From Fragum whitleyi (lineage: Eukaryota; Mollusca; Bivalvia; Cardiida; Cardiidae), in NCBI GenBank assembly GCA_948146395.1, contig OX411549.1, positions 22,080,990 through 22,144,989 on the forward strand: 64,000 bases of DNA. Reading direction: 5' to 3'. The number at the start of each line of letters is the position of its first letter. Position 1 is the stretch's first letter. The notes under the pieces were generated by a model. It worked only from the letters and a program-made list of their open reading frames with translations, was not told where the DNA came from and searched no databases. Position numbers and translations under genes: made by a program. Shown here piece after piece: positions 26,101 through 41,100 of this stretch.

Positions 26101-29100
26101 TTTGCCTTGACCCATCGACCCGAAACTCGGAGCGTTGCAGGTTCGGGTGGTCCCCTGGTCACTCGCGCGAGCCCAGGTCAGATCGCTCAGCCCAAGGGTA
26201 CGCGGTTCACTGCTGAAAAACCCTAACATACCCAAAGGCCTTGACTGTTGGCAACTTGGTAGGCAGTTTTCTACCCCTTTGCCTTGACCCATCGACCCGA
26301 AACTCGGAGCGTTGCAGGTTCAGATGGTCCCCCGGTCACTCGCGCGAGCCCAGGTCAGGCAGCACAGCAGAAAGGTATGCGGTTCGCGTTTGAAAAGACC
26401 AAAACAAGCCCAATTACTTCACTTTTGGGCCACTTGGTACGCAGTTTTTCTACCCCTTAGGCTTGATCTATCGACCCGGAACTCTGGGCATTGCAGGTTG
26501 GGGTGGTCCCCTGGTCTGTCGCGCGAGCCCAGACCAGACCGCACGCCCGGAGCCAATGCTCTATGCCGCCCAAATTGGCATACCTGGCCAAACGGGTCGA
26601 CCTTGACCTTGACTGATCGACCCGAAACTCGGAGCGTTGCAGGTTCAGGTGGTCCCGTGGTCGCATGCGCGAGCCCAGGTCAGACCGCACAGCAGAAGGG
26701 TATGCGGTTCGCGCTTGAAAAGACCAAAACAGGCCCAAAGGCCTTGACTGTTGGCAACTTGGTAGGCAGTTTTCTACCCCTTTGCCTTGACCCATCGACC
26801 CGAAACTCGGAGCGTTGCAGGTTCGGGTGGTCCCCTGGTCACTCGCGCGAGCCCAGGTCAGATCGCTCAGCCCAAGGGTACGCGGTTCACTGCTGAAAAA
26901 CCCTAACATACCCAAAGGCCTTGACTGTTGGCAACTTGGTAGGCAGTTTTCTACCCCTTTGCCTTGACCCATCGACCCGAAACTCGGAGCGTTGCAGGTT
27001 CAGATGGTCCCCCGGTCACTCGCGCGAGCCCAGGTCAGGCAGCACAGCAGAAAGGTATGCGGTTCGCGTTTGAAAAGACCAAAACAAGCCCAATTACTTC
27101 ACTTTTGGGCCACTTGGTACGCAGTTTTTCTACCCCTTAGGCTTGACCTATCGACCCGGAACTCTGGGCATTGCAGGTTGGGGTGGTCCCCTGGTCTGTC
27201 GCGCGAGCCCAGACCAGACCGCACGCCCGGAGCCAATGCTCTATGCCGCCCAAATTGGCATACCTGGCCAAACGGGTCGACCTTGACCTTGACTGATCGA
27301 CCCGAAACTCGGAGCGTTGCAGGTTCAGGTGGTCCCGTGGTCGCATGCGCGAGCCCAGGTCAGACCGCACAGCAGAAGGGTATGCGGTTCGCGCTTGAAA
27401 AGACCAAAACAGGCCCAAAGGCCTTGACTGTTGGCAACTTGGTAGGCAGTTTTCTACCCCTTTGCCTTGACCCATCGACCCGAAACTCGGAGCGTTGCAG
27501 GTTCGGGTGGTCCCCTGGTCACTCGCGCGAGCCCAGGTCAGATCGCTCAGCCCAAGGGTACGCGGTTCACTGCTGAAAAACCCTAACATACCCAAAGGCC
27601 TTGACTGTTGGCAACTTGGTAGGCAGTTTTCTACCCCTTTGCCTTGACCCATCGACCCGAAACTCGGAGCGTTGCAGGTTCAGATGGTCCCCCGGTCACT
27701 CGCGCGAGCCCAGGTCAGGCAGCACAGCAGAAAGGTATGCGGTTCGCGTTTGAAAAGACCAAAACAAGCCCAATTACTTCACTTTTGGGCCACTTGGTAC
27801 GCAGTTTTTCTACCCCTTAGGCTTGACCTATCGACCCGGAACTCTGGGCATTGCAGGTTGGGGTGGTCCCCTGGTCTGTCGCGCGAGCCCAGACCAGACC
27901 GCACGCCCGGAGCCAATGCTCTATGCCGCCCAAATTGGCATACCTGGCCAAACGGGTCGACCTTGACCTTGACTGATCGACCCGAAACTCGGAGCGTTGC
28001 AGGTTCAGGTGGTCCCGTGGTCGCATGCGCGAGCCCAGGTCAGACCGCACAGCAGAAGGGTATGCGGTTCGCGCTTGAAAAGACCAAAACAGGCCCAAAG
28101 GCCTTGACTGTTGGCAACTTGGTAGGCAGTTTTCTACCCCTTTGCCTTGACCCATCGACCCGAAACTCGGAGCGTTGCAGGTTCGGGTGGTCCCCTGGTC
28201 ACTCGCGCGAGCCCAGGTCAGATCGCTCAGCCCAAGGGTACGCGGTTCACTGCTGAAAAACCCTAACATACCCAAAGGCCTTGACTGTTGGCAACTTGGT
28301 AGGCAGTTTTCTACCCCTTTGCCTTGACCCATCGACCCGAAACTCGGAGCGTTGCAGGTTCAGATGGTCCCCCGGTCACTCGCGCGAGCCCAGGTCAGGC
28401 AGCACAGCAGAAAGGTATGCGGTTCGCGTTTGAAAAGACCAAAACAAGCCCAATTACTTCACCTTTGGGCCACTTGGTACGCAGTTTTTCTACCCCTTAG
28501 GCTTGACCTATCGACCCGGAACTCTGGGCATTGCAGGTTGGGGTGGTCCCCTGGTCTGTCGCGCGAGCCCAGACCAGACCGCACGCCCGGAGCCAATGCT
28601 CTATGCCGCCCAAATTGGCATACCTGGCCAAACGGGTCGACCTTGACCTTGACTGATCGACCCGAAACTCGGAGCGTTGCAGGTTCAGGTGGTCCCGTGG
28701 TCGCATGCGCGAGCCCAGGTCAGACCGCACAGCAGAAGGGTATGCGGTTCGCGCTTGAAAAGACCAAAACAGGCCCAAAGGCCTTGACTGTTGGCAACTT
28801 GGTAGGCAGTTTTCTACCCCTTTGCCTTGACCCATCGACCCGAAACTCGGAGCGTTGCAGGTTCGGGTGGTCCCCTGGTCACTCGCGCGAGCCCAGGTCA
28901 GATCGCTCAGCCCAAGGGTACGCGGTTCACTGCTGAAAAACCCTAACATACCCAAAGGCCTTGACTGTTGGCAACTTGGTAGGCAGTTTTCTACCCCTTT
29001 GCCTTGACCCATCGACCCGAAACTCGGAGCGTTGCAGGTTCAGATGGTCCCCCGGTCACTCGCGCGAGTCCAGGTCAGGCAGCACAGCAGAAAGGTATGC

Positions 29101-32100
29101 GGTTCGCGTTTGAAAAGACCAAAACAAGCCCAATTACTTCACTTTTGGGCCACTTGGTACGCAGTTTTTCTACCCCTTAGGCTTGACCTATCGACCCGGA
29201 ACTCTGGGCATTGCAGGTTGGGGTGGTCCCCTGGTCTGTCGCGCGAGCCCAGACCAGACCGCACGCCCGGAGCCAATGCTCTATGCCGCCCAAATTGGCA
29301 TACCTGGCCAAACGGGTCGACCTTGACCCCGACTGATCGACCCGAAACTCGGAGCGTTGCAGGTTCAGGTGGTCCCGTGGTCGCATGCGCGAGCCCAGGT
29401 CAGACCGCACAGCAGAAGGGTATGCGGTTCGCGCTTGAAAAGACCAAAACAGGCCCAAAGGCCTTGACTGTTGGCAACTTGGTAGGCAGTTTTCTACCCC
29501 TTTGCCTTGACCCATCGACCCGAAACTCGGAGCGTTGCAGGTTCGGGTGGTCCCCTGGTCACTCGCGCGAGCCCAGGTCAGATCGCTCAGCCCAAGGGTA
29601 CGCGGTTCACTGCTGAAAAACCCTAACATACCCAAAGGCCTTGACTGTTGGCAACTTGGTAGGCAGTTTTCTACCCCTTTGCCTTGACCCATCGACCCGA
29701 AACTCGGAGCGTTGCAGGTTCAGATGGTCCCCCGGTCACTCGCGCGAGCCCAGGTCAGGCAGCACAGCAGAAAGGTATGCGGTTCGCGTTTGAAAAGACC
29801 AAAACAAGCCCAATTACTTCACTTTTGGGCCACTTGGTACGCAGTTTTTCTACCCCTTAGGCTTGACCTATCGACCCGGAACTCTGGGCATTGCAGGTTG
29901 GGGTGGTCCCCTGGTCTGTCGCGCGAGCCCAGACCAGACCGCACGCCCGGAGCCAATGCTCTATGCCGCCCAAATTGGCATACCTGGCCAAACGGGTCGA
30001 CCTTGACCTTGACTGATCGACCCGAAACTCGGAGCGTTGCAGGTTCAGGTGGTCCCGTGGTCGCATGCGCGAGCCCAGGTCAGACCGCACAGCAGAAGGG
30101 TATGCGGTTCGCGCTTGAAAAGACCAAAACAGGCCCAAAGGCCTTGACTGTTGGCAACTTGGTAGGCAGTTTTCTACCCCTTTGCCTTGACCCATCGACC
30201 CGAAACTCGGAGCGTTGCAGGTTCGGGTGGTCCCCTGGTCACTCGCGCGAGCCCAGGTCAGATCGCTCAGCCCAAGGGTACGCGGTTCACTGCTGAAAAA
30301 CCCTAACATACCCAAAGGCCTTGACTGTTGGCAACTTGGTAGGCAGTTTTCTACCCCTTTGCCTTGACCCATCGACCCGAAACTCGGAGCGTTGCAGGTT
30401 CAGATGGTCCCCCGGTCACTCGCGCGAGCCCAGGTCAGGCAGCACAGCAGAAAGGTATGCGGTTCGCGTTTGAAAAGACCAAAACAAGCCCAATTACTTC
30501 ACTTTTGGGCCACTTGGTACGCAGTTTGTCTACCCCTTAGGCTTGACCTATCGACCCGGAACTCTGGGCATTGCAGGTTGGGGTGGTCCCCTGGTCTGTC
30601 GCGCGAGCCCAGACCAGACCGCACGCCCGGAGCCAATGCTCTATGCCGCCCAAATTGGCATACCTGGCCAAACGGGTCGACCTTGACCTTGACTGATCGA
30701 CCCGAAACTCGGAGCGTTGCAGGTTCAGGTGGTCCCGTGGTCGCATGCGCGAGCCCAGGTCAGACCGCACAGCAGAAGGGTATGCGGTTCGCGCTTGAAA
30801 AGACCAAAACAGGCCCAAAGGCCTTGACTGTTGGCAACTTGGTAGGCAGTTTTCTACCCCTTTGCCTTGACCCATCGACCCGAAACTCGGAGCGTTGCAG
30901 GTTCGGGTGGTCCCCTGGTCACTCGCGCGAGCCCAGGTCAGATCGCTCAGCCCAAGGGTACGCGGTTCACTGCTGAAAAACCCTAACATACCCAAAGGCC
31001 TTGACTGTTGGCAACTTGGTAGGCAGTTTTCTACCCCTTTGCCTTGACCCATCGACCCGAAACTCGGAGCGTTGCAGGTTCAGATGGTCCCCCGGTCACT
31101 CGCGCGAGCCCAGGTCAGGCAGCACAGCAGAAAGGTATGCGGTTCGCGTTTGAAAAGACCAAAACAAGCCCAATTACTTCACTTTTGGGCCACTTGGTAC
31201 GCAGTTTTTCTACCCCTTAGGCTTGACCTATCGACCCGGAACTCTGGGCATTGCAGGTTGGGGTGGTCCCCTGGTCTGTCGCGCGAGCCCAGACCAGACC
31301 GCACGCCCGGAGCCAATGCTCTATGCCGCCCAAATTGGCATACCTGGCCAAACGGGTCGACCTTGACCTTGACTGATCGACCCGAAACTCGGAGCGTTGC
31401 AGGTTCAGGTGGTCCCGTGGTCGCATGCGCGAGCCCAGGTCAGACCGCACAGCAGAAGGGTATGCGGTTCGCGCTTGAAAAGACCAAAACAGGCCCAAAG
31501 GCCTTGACTGTTGGCAACTTGGTAGGCAGTTTTCTACCCCTTTGCCTTGACCCATCGACCCGAAACTCGGAGCGTTGCAGGTTCAGGTGGTCCCCTGGTC
31601 ACTCGCGCGAGCCCAGGTCAGATCGCTCAGCCCAAGGGTACGCGGTTCACTGCTGAAAAACCCTAACATACCCAAAGGCCTTGACTGTTGGCAACTTGGT
31701 AGGCAGTTTTCTACCCCTTTGCCTTGACCCATCGACCCGAAACTCAGAGCGTTGCAGGTTCAGATGGTCCCCCGGTCACTCGCGCGAGCCCAGGTCAGGC
31801 AGCACAGCAGAAAGGTATGCGGTTCGCGTTTGAAAAGACCAAAACAAGCCCAATTACTTCACTTTTGGGCCACTTGGTACGCAGTTTTTCTACCCCTTAG
31901 GCTTGACCTATCGACCCCGAACTCTGGGCATTGCAGGTTGGGGTGGTCCCCTGGTCTGTCGCGCGAGCCCAGACCAGACCGCACGCCCGGAGCCAATGCT
32001 CTATGCCGCCCAAATTGGCATACCTGGCCAAACGGGTCGACCTTGACCTTGACTGATCGACCCGAAACTCGGAGCGTTGCAGGTTCAGGTGGTCCCGTGG

Positions 32101-35100
32101 TCGCATGCGCGAGCCCAGGTCAGACTGCACAGCAGAAGGGTATGCGGTTCGCGCTTGAAAAGACCAAAACAGGCCCAAAGGCCTTGACTGTTGGCAACTT
32201 GGTAGGCAGTTTTCTACCCCTTTGCCTTGACCCATCGACCCGAAACTCGGAGCGTTGCAGGTTCGGGTGGTCCCCTGGTCACTCGCGCGAGCCCAGGTCA
32301 GATCGCTCGGCCCAAGGGTACGCGGTTCACTGCTGAAAAACCCTAACATACCCAAAGGCCTTGACTGTTGGCAACTTGGTAGGCAGTTTTCTACCCCTTT
32401 GCCTTGACCCATCGACCCGAAACTCGGAGCGTTGCAGGTTCAGATGGTCCCCCGGTCACTCGCGCGAGCCCAGGTCAGGCAGCACAGCAGAAAGGTATGC
32501 GGTTCGCGTTTGAAAAGACCAAAACAAGCCCAATTACTTCACTTTTGGGCCACTTGGTACGCAGTTTTTCTACCCCTTAGGCTTGACCTATCGACCCGGA
32601 ACTCTGGGCATTGCAGGTTGGGGTGGTCCCCTGGTCTGTCGCGCGAGCCCAGACCAGACCGCACGCCCGGAGCCAATGCTCTATGCCGCCCAAATTGGCA
32701 TACCTGGCCAAACGGGTCGACCTTGACCTTGACTGATCGACCCGAAACTCGGAGCGTTGCAGGTTCAGGTGGTCCCGTGGTCGCATGCGCAAGCCCAGGT
32801 CAGACCGCACAGCAGAAGGGTATGCGGTTCGCGCTTGAAAAGACCAAAACAGGCCCAAAGGCCTTGACTGTTGGCAACTTGGTAGGCAGTTTTCTACCCC
32901 TTTGCCTTGACCCATCGACCCGAAACTCGGAGCGTTGCAGGTTCGGGTGGTCCCCTGGTCACTCGCGCGAGCCCAGGTCAGATCGCTCAGCCCAAGGGTA
33001 CGCGGTTCACTGCTGAAAAACCCTAACATACCCAAAGGCCTTGACTGTTGGCAACTTGGTAGGCAGTTTTCTACCCCTTTGCCTTGACCCATCGACCCGA
33101 AACTCGGAGCGTTGCAGGTTCAGATGGTCCCCCAGTCACTCGCGCGAGCCCAGGTCAGGCAGCACAGCAGAAAGGTATGCGGTTCGCGTTTGAAAAGACC
33201 AAAACAAGCCCAATTACTTCACTTTTGGGCCACTTGGTACGCAGTTTTTCTACCCCTTAGGCTTGACCTATCGACCCGGAACTCTGGGCATTGCAGGTTG
33301 GGGTGGTCCCCTGGTCTGTCGCGCGAGCCCAGACCAGACCGCACGCCCGGAGCCAATGCTCTATGCCGCCCAAATTGGCATACCTGGCCAAACGGGTCGA
33401 CCTTGACCTTGACTGATCGACCCGAAACTCGGAGCGTTGCAGGTTCAGGTGGTCCCGTGGTCGCATGCGCGAGCCCAGGTCAGACCGCACAGCAGAAGGG
33501 TATGCGGTTTGCGCTTGAAAAGACCAAAACAGGCCCAAAGGCCTTGACTGTTGGCAACTTGGTAGGCAGTTTTCTACCCCTTTGCCTTGACCCATCGACC
33601 CGAAACTCGGAGCGTTGCAGGTTCGGGTGGTCCCCTGGTCACTCGCGCGAGCCCAGGTCAGATCGCTCAGCCCAAGGGTACGCGGTTCACTGCTGAAAAA
33701 CCCTAACATACCCAAAGGCCTTGACTGTTGGCAACTTGGTAGGCAGTTTTCTACCCCTTTGCCTTGACCCATCGACCCGAAACTCGGAGCGTTGCAGGTT
33801 CAGATGGTCCCCCGGTCACTCGCGCGAGCCCAGGTCAGGCAGCACAGCAGAAAGGTATGCGGTTCGCGTTTGAAAAGACCAAAACAAGCCCAATTACTTC
33901 ACTTTTGGGCCACTTGGTACGCAGTTTTTCTACCCCTTAGGCTTGACCTATCGACCCGGAACTCTGGGCATTGCAGGTTGGGGTGGTCCCCTGGTCTGTC
34001 GCGCGAGCCCAGACCAGACCGCACGCCCGGAGCCAATGCTCTATGCCGCCCAAATTGGCATACCTGGCCAAACGGGTCGACCTTGACCTTGACTGATCGA
34101 CCCGAAACTCGGAGCGTTGCAGGTTCAGGTGGTCCCGTGGTCGCATGCGCGAGCCCAGGTCAGACCGCACAGCAGAAGGGTATGCGGTTCGCGCTTGAAA
34201 AGACCAAAACAGGCCCAAAGGCCTTGACTGTTGGCAACTTGGTAGGCAGTTTTCTACCCCTTTGCCTTGACCCATCGACCCGAAACTCGGAGCGTTGCAG
34301 GTTCGGGTGGTCCCCTGGTCACTCGCGCGAGCCCAGGTCAGATCGCTCAGCCCAAGGGTACGCAGTTCACTGCTGAAAAACCCTAACATACCCAAAGGCC
34401 TTGACTGTTGGCAACTTGGTAGGCAGTTTTCTACCCCTTTGCCTTGACCCATCGACCCGAAACTCGGAGCGTTGCAGGTTCAGATGGTCCCCCGGTCACT
34501 CGCGCGAGCCCAGGTCAGGCAGCACAGCAGAAAGGTATGCGGTTCGCGTTTGAAAAGACCAAAACAAGCCCAATTACTTCACTTTTGGGCCATTTGGTAC
34601 GCAGTTTTTCTACCCCTTAGGCTTGACCTATCGACCCGGAACTCTGGGCATTGCAGGTTGGGGTGGTCCCCTGGTCTGTCGCGCGAGCCCAGACCAGACC
34701 GCACGCCCGGAGCCAATGCTCTATGCCGCCCAAATTGGCATACCTGGCCAAACGGGTCGACCTTGACCTTGACTGATCGACCCGAAACTCGGAGCGTTGC
34801 AGGTTCAGGTGGTCCCGTGGTCGCATGCGCGAGCCCAGGTCAGACCGCACAGCAGAAGGGTATGCGGTTCGCGCTTGAAAAGACCAAAACAGGCCCAAAG
34901 GCCTTGACTGTTGGCAACTTGGTAGGCAGTTTTCTACCCCTTTGCCTTGACCCATCGACCCGAAACTCGGAGCGTTGCAGGTTCGGGTGGTCCCCTGGTC
35001 ACTCGCGCGAGCCCAGGTCAGATCGCTCAGCCCAAGGGTACGCGGTTCACTGCTGAAAAACCCTAACATACCCAAAGGCCTTGACTGTTGGCAACTTGGT

Positions 35101-38100
35101 AGGCAGTTTTCTACCCCTTTGCCTTGACCCATCGACCCGAAACTCGGAGCGTTGCAGGTTCAGATGGTCCCCCGGTCACTCGCGCGAGCCCAGGTCAGGC
35201 AGCACAGCAGAAAGGTATGCGGTTCGCGTTTGAAAAGACCAAAACAAGCCCAATTACTTCACTTTTGGGCCACTTGGTACGCAGTTTTTCTACCCCTTAG
35301 GCTTGACCTATCGACCCGGAACTCTGGGCATTGCAGGTTGGGGTGGTCCCCTGGTCTGTCGCGCGAGCCCAGACCAGACCGCACGCCCGGAGCCAATGCT
35401 CTATGCCGCCCAAATTGGCATACCTGGCCAAACGGGTCGACCTTGACCTTGACTGATCGACCCGAAACTCGGAGCGTTGCAGGTTCAGGTGGTCCCGTGG
35501 TCGCATGCGCGAGCCCAGGTCAGACCGCACAGCAGAAGGGTATGCGGTTCGCGCTTGAAAAGACCAAAACAGGCCCAAAGGCCTTGACTGTTGGCAACTT
35601 GGTAGGCAGTTTTCTACCCCTTTGCCTTGACCCATCGACCCGAAACTCGGAGCGTTGCAGGTTCGGGTGGTCCCCTGGTCACTCGCGCGAGCCCAGGTCA
35701 GATCGCTCAGCCCAAGGGTACGCGGTTCACTGCTGAAAAACCCTAACATACCCAAAGGCCTTGACTGTTGGCAACTTGGTAGGCAGTTTTCTACCCCTTT
35801 GCCTTGACCCATCGACCCGAAACTCGGAGCGTTGCAGGTTCAGATGGTCCCCCGGTCACTCGCGCGAGCCCAGGTCAGGCAGCACAGCAGAAAGGTATGC
35901 GGTTCGCGTTTGAAAAGACCAAAACAAGCCCAATTACTTCACTTTTGGGCCACTTGGTACGCAGTTTTTCTACCCCTTAGGCTTGACCTATCGACCCGGA
36001 ACTCTGGGCATTGCAGGTTGGGGTGGTCCCCTGGTCTGTCGCGCGAGCCCAGACCAGACCGCCCGCCCGGAGCCAATGCTCTATGCCGCCCAAATTGGCA
36101 TACCTGGCCAAACGGGTCGACCTTGACCTTGACTGATCGACCCGAAACTCGGAGCGTTGCAGGTTCAGGTGGTCCCGTGGTCGCATGCGCGAGCCCAGGT
36201 CAGACCGCACAGCAGAAGGGTATGCGGTTCGCGCTTGAAAAGACCAAAACAGGCCCAAAGGCCTTGACTGTTGGCAACTTGGTAGGCAGTTTTCTACCCC
36301 TTTGCCTTGACCCATCGACCCGAAACTCGGAGCGTTGCAGGTTCGGGTGGTCCCCTGGTCACTCGCGCGAGCCCAGGTCAGATCGCTCAGCCCAAGGGTA
36401 CGCGGTTCACTGCTGAAAAACCCTAACATACCCAAAGGCCTTGACTGTTGGCAACTTGGTAGGCAGTTTTCTACCCCTTTGCCTTGACCCATCGACCCGA
36501 AACTCGGAGCGTTGCAGGTTCAGATGGTCCCCCGGTCACTCGCGCGAGCCCAGGTCAGGCAGCACAGCAGAAAGGTATGCGGTTCGCGTTTGAAAAGACC
36601 AAAACAAGCCCAATTACTTCACTTTTGGGCCACTTGGTACGCAGTTTTTCTACCCCTTAGGCTTGACCTATCGACCCGGAACTCTGGGCATTGCAGGTTG
36701 GGGTGGTCCCCTGGTCTGTCGCGCGAGCCCAGACCAGACCGCACGCCCGGAGCCAATGCTCTATGCCGCCCAAATTGGCATACCTGGCCAAACGGGTCGA
36801 CCTTGACCTTGACTGATCGACCCGAAACTCGGAGCGTTGCAGGTTCAGGTGGTCCCGTGGTCGCATGCGCGAGCCCAGGTCAGACCGCACAGCAGAAGGG
36901 TATGCGGTTCGCGCTTGAAAAGACCAAAACAGGCCCAAAGGCCTTGACTGTTGGCAACTTGGTAGGCAGTTTTCTACCCCTTTGCCTTGACCCATCGACC
37001 CGAAACTCGGAGCGTTGCAGGTTCGGGTGGTCCCCTGGTCACTCGCGCGAGCCCAGGTCAGATCGCTCAGCCCAAGGGTACGCGGTTCACTGCTGAAAAA
37101 CCCTAACATACCCAAAGGCCTTGACTGTTGGCAACTTGGTAGGCAGTTTTCTACCCCTTTGCCTTGACCCATCGACCCGAAACTCGGAGCGTTGCAGGTT
37201 CAGATGGTCCCCCGGTCACTCGCGCGAGCCCAGGTCAGGCAGCACAGCAGAAAGGTATGCGGTTCGCGTTTGAAAAGACCAAAACAAGCCCAATTACTTC
37301 ACTTTTGGGCCACTTGGTACGCAGTTTTTCTACCCCTTAGGCTTGACCTATCGACCCAGAACTCTGGGCATTGCAGGTTGGGGTGGTCCCCTGGTCTGTC
37401 GCGCGAGCCCAGACCAGACCGCACGCCCGGAGCCAATGCTCTATGCCGCCCAAATTGGCATACCTGGCCAAACGGGTCGACCTTGACCTTGACTGATCGA
37501 CCCGAAACTCGGAGCGTTGCAGGTTCAGGTGGTCCCGTGGTCGCATGCGCGAGCCCAGGTCAGACCGCACAGCAGAAGGGTATGCGGTTCGCGCTTGAAA
37601 AGACCAAAACAGGCCCAAAGGCCTTGACTGTTGGCAACTTGGTAGGCAGTTTTCTACCCCTTTGCCTTGACCCATCGACCCGAAACTCGGAGCGTTGCAG
37701 GTTCGGGTGGTCCCCTGGTCACTCGCGCGAGCCCAGGTCAGATCGCTCAGCCCAAGGGTACGCGGTTCACTGCTGAAAAACCCTAACATACCCAAAGGCC
37801 TTGACTGTTGGCAACTTGGTAGGCAGTTTTCTACCCCTTTGCCTTGACCCATCGACCCGAAACTCGGAGCGTTGCAGGTTCAGATGGTCCCCCGGTCACT
37901 CGCGCGAGCCCAGGTCAGGCAGCACAGCAGAAAGGTATGCGGTTCGCGTTTGAAAAGACCAAAACAAGCCCAATTACTTCACTTTTGGGCCACTTGGTAC
38001 GCAGTTTTTCTACCCCTTAGGCTTGACCTATCGACCCGGAACTCTGGGCATTGCAGGTTGGGGTGGTCCCCTGGTCTGTCGCGCGAGCCCAGACCAGACC

Positions 38101-41100
38101 GCACGCCCGGAGCCAATGCTCTATGCCGCCCAAATTGGCATACCTGGCCAAACGGGTCGACCTTGACCTTGACTGATCGACCCGAAACTCGGAGCGTTGC
38201 AGGTTCAGGTGGTCCCGTGGTCGCATGCGCGAGCCCAGGTCAGACCGCACAGCAGAAGGGTATGCGGTTCGCGCTTGAAAAGACCAAAACAGGCCCAAAG
38301 GCCTTGACTGTTGGCAACTTGGTAGGCAGTTTTCTACCCCTTTGCCTTGACCCATCGACCCGAAACTCGGAGCGTTGCAGGTTCGGGTGGTCCCCTGGTC
38401 ACTCGCGCGAGCCCAGGTCAGATCGCTCAGCCCAAGGGTACGCGGTTCACTGCTGAAAAACCCTAACATACCCAAAGGCCTTGACTGTTGGCAACTTGGT
38501 AGGCAGTTTTCTACCCCTTTGCCTTGACCCATCGACCCGAAACTCGGAGCGTTGCAGGTTCAGATGGTCCCCCGGTCACTCGCGCGAGCCCAGGTCAGGC
38601 AGCACAGCAGAAAGGTATGCGGTTCGCGTTTGAAAAGACCAAAACAAGCCCAATTACTTCACTTTTGGGCCACTTGGTACGCAGTTTTTCTACCCCTTAG
38701 GCTTGACCTATCGACCCGGAACTCTGGGCATTGCAGGTTGGGGTGGTCCCCTGGTCTGTCGCGCGAGCCCAGACCAGACCGCACGCCCGGAGCCAATGCT
38801 CTATGCCGCCCAAATTGGCATACCTGGCCAAACGGGTCGACCTTGACCTTGACTGATCGACCCGAAACTCGGAGCGTTGCAGGTTCAGGTGGTCCCGTGG
38901 TCGCATGCGCGAGCCCAGGTCAGACCGCACAGCAGAAGGGTATGCGGTTCGCGCTTGAAAAGACCAAAACAGGCCCAAAGGCCTTGACTGTTGGCAACTT
39001 GGTAGGCAGTTTTCTACCCCTTTGCCTTGACCCATCGACCCGAAACTCGGAGCGTTGCAGGTTCGGGTGGTCCCCTGGTCACTCGCGCGAGCCCAGGTCA
39101 GATCGCTCAGCCCAAGGGTACGCGGTTCACTGCTGAAAAACCCTAACATACCCAAAGGCCTTGACTGTTGGCAACTTGGTAGGCAGTTTTCTACCCCTTT
39201 GCCTTGACCCATCGACCCGAAACTCGGAGCGTTGCAGGTTCAGATGGTCCCCCGGTCACTCGCGCGAGCCCAGGTCAGGCAGCACAGCAGAAAGGTATGC
39301 GGTTCGCGTTTGAAAAGACCAAAACAAGCCCAATTACTTCACTTTTGGGCCACTTGGTACGCAGTTTTTCTACCCCTTAGGCTTGACCTATCGACCCGGA
39401 ACTCTGGGCATTGCAGGTTGGGGTGGTCCCCTGGTCTGTCGCGCGAGCCCAGACCAGACCGCACGCCCGGAGCCAATGCTCTATGCCGCCCAAATTGGCA
39501 TACCTGGCCAAACGGGTCGACCTTGACCTTGACTGATCGACCCGAAACTCGGAGCGTTGCAGGTTCAGGTGGTCCCGTGGTCGCATGCGCGAGCCCAGGT
39601 CAGACCGCACAGCAGAAGGGTATGCGGTTCGCGCTTGAAAAGACCAAAACAGGCCCAAAGGCCTTGACTGTTGGCAACTTGGTAGGCAGTTTTCTACCCC
39701 TTTGCCTTGACCCATCGACCCGAAACTCGGAGCGTTGCAGGTTCGGGTGGTCCCCTGGTCACTCGCGCGAGCCCAGGTCAGATCGCTCAGCCCAAGGGTA
39801 CGCGGTTCACTGCTGAAAAACCCTAACATACCCAAAGGCCTTGACTGTTGGCAACTTGGTAGGCAGTTTTCTACCCCTTTGCCTTGACCCATCGACCCGA
39901 AACTCGGAGCGTTGCAGGTTCAGATGGTCCCCCGGTCACTCGCGCGAGCCCAGGTCAGGCAGCACAGCAGAAAGGTATGCGGTTCGCGTTTGAAAAGACC
40001 AAAACAAGCCCAATTACTTCACTTTTGGGCCACTTGGTACCCAGTTTTTCTACCCCTTAGGCTTGACCTATCGACCCAGAACTCTGGGCATTGCAGGTTG
40101 GGGTGGTCCCCTGGTCTGTCGCGCGAGCCCAGACCAGACCGCACGCCCGGAGCCAATGCTCTATGCCGCCCAAATTGGCATACCTGGCCAAACGGGTCGA
40201 CCTTGACCTTGACTGATCGACCCGAAACTCGGAGCGTTGCAGGTTCAGGTGGTCCCGTGGTCGCATGCGCGAGCCCAGGTCAGACCGCACAGCAGAAGGG
40301 TATGCGGTTCGCGCTTGAAAAGACCAAAACAGGCCCAAAGGCCTTGACTGTTGGCAACTTGGTAGGCAGTTTTCTACCCCTTTGCCTTGACCCATCGACC
40401 CGAAACTCGGAGCGTTGCAGGTTCGGGTGGTCCCCTGGTCACTCGCGCGAGCCCAGGTCAGATCGCTCAGCCCAAGGGTACGCGGTTCACTGCTGAAAAA
40501 CCCTAACATACCCAAAGGCCTTGACTGTTGGCAACTTGGTAGGCAGTTTTCTACCCCTTTGCCTTGACCCATCGACCCGAAACTCGGAGCGTTGCAGGTT
40601 CAGATGGTCCCCCGGTCACTCGCGCGAGCCCAGGTCAGGCAGCACAGCAGAAAGGTATGCGGTTCGCGTTTGAAAAGACCAAAACAAGCCCAATTACTTC
40701 ACTTTTGGGCCACTTGGTACGCAGTTTTTCTACCCCTTAGGCTTGACCTATCTACCCGGAACTCTGGGCATTGCAGGTTGGGGTGGTCCCCTGGTCTGTC
40801 GCGCGAGCCCAGACCAGACCGCACGCCCGGAGCCAATGCTCTATGCCGCCCAAATTGGCATACCTGGCCAAACGGGTCGACCTTGACCTTGACTGATCGA
40901 CCCGAAACTCGGAGCGTTGCAGGTTCAGGTGGTCCCGTGGTCGCATGCGCGAGCCCAGGTCAGACCGCACAGCAGAAGGGTATGCGGTTCGCGCTTGAAA
41001 AGACCAAAACAGGCCCAAAGGCCTTGACTGTTGGCAACTTGGTAGGCAGTTTTCTACCCCTTTGCCTTGACCCATCGACCCGAAACTCGGAGCGTTGCAG

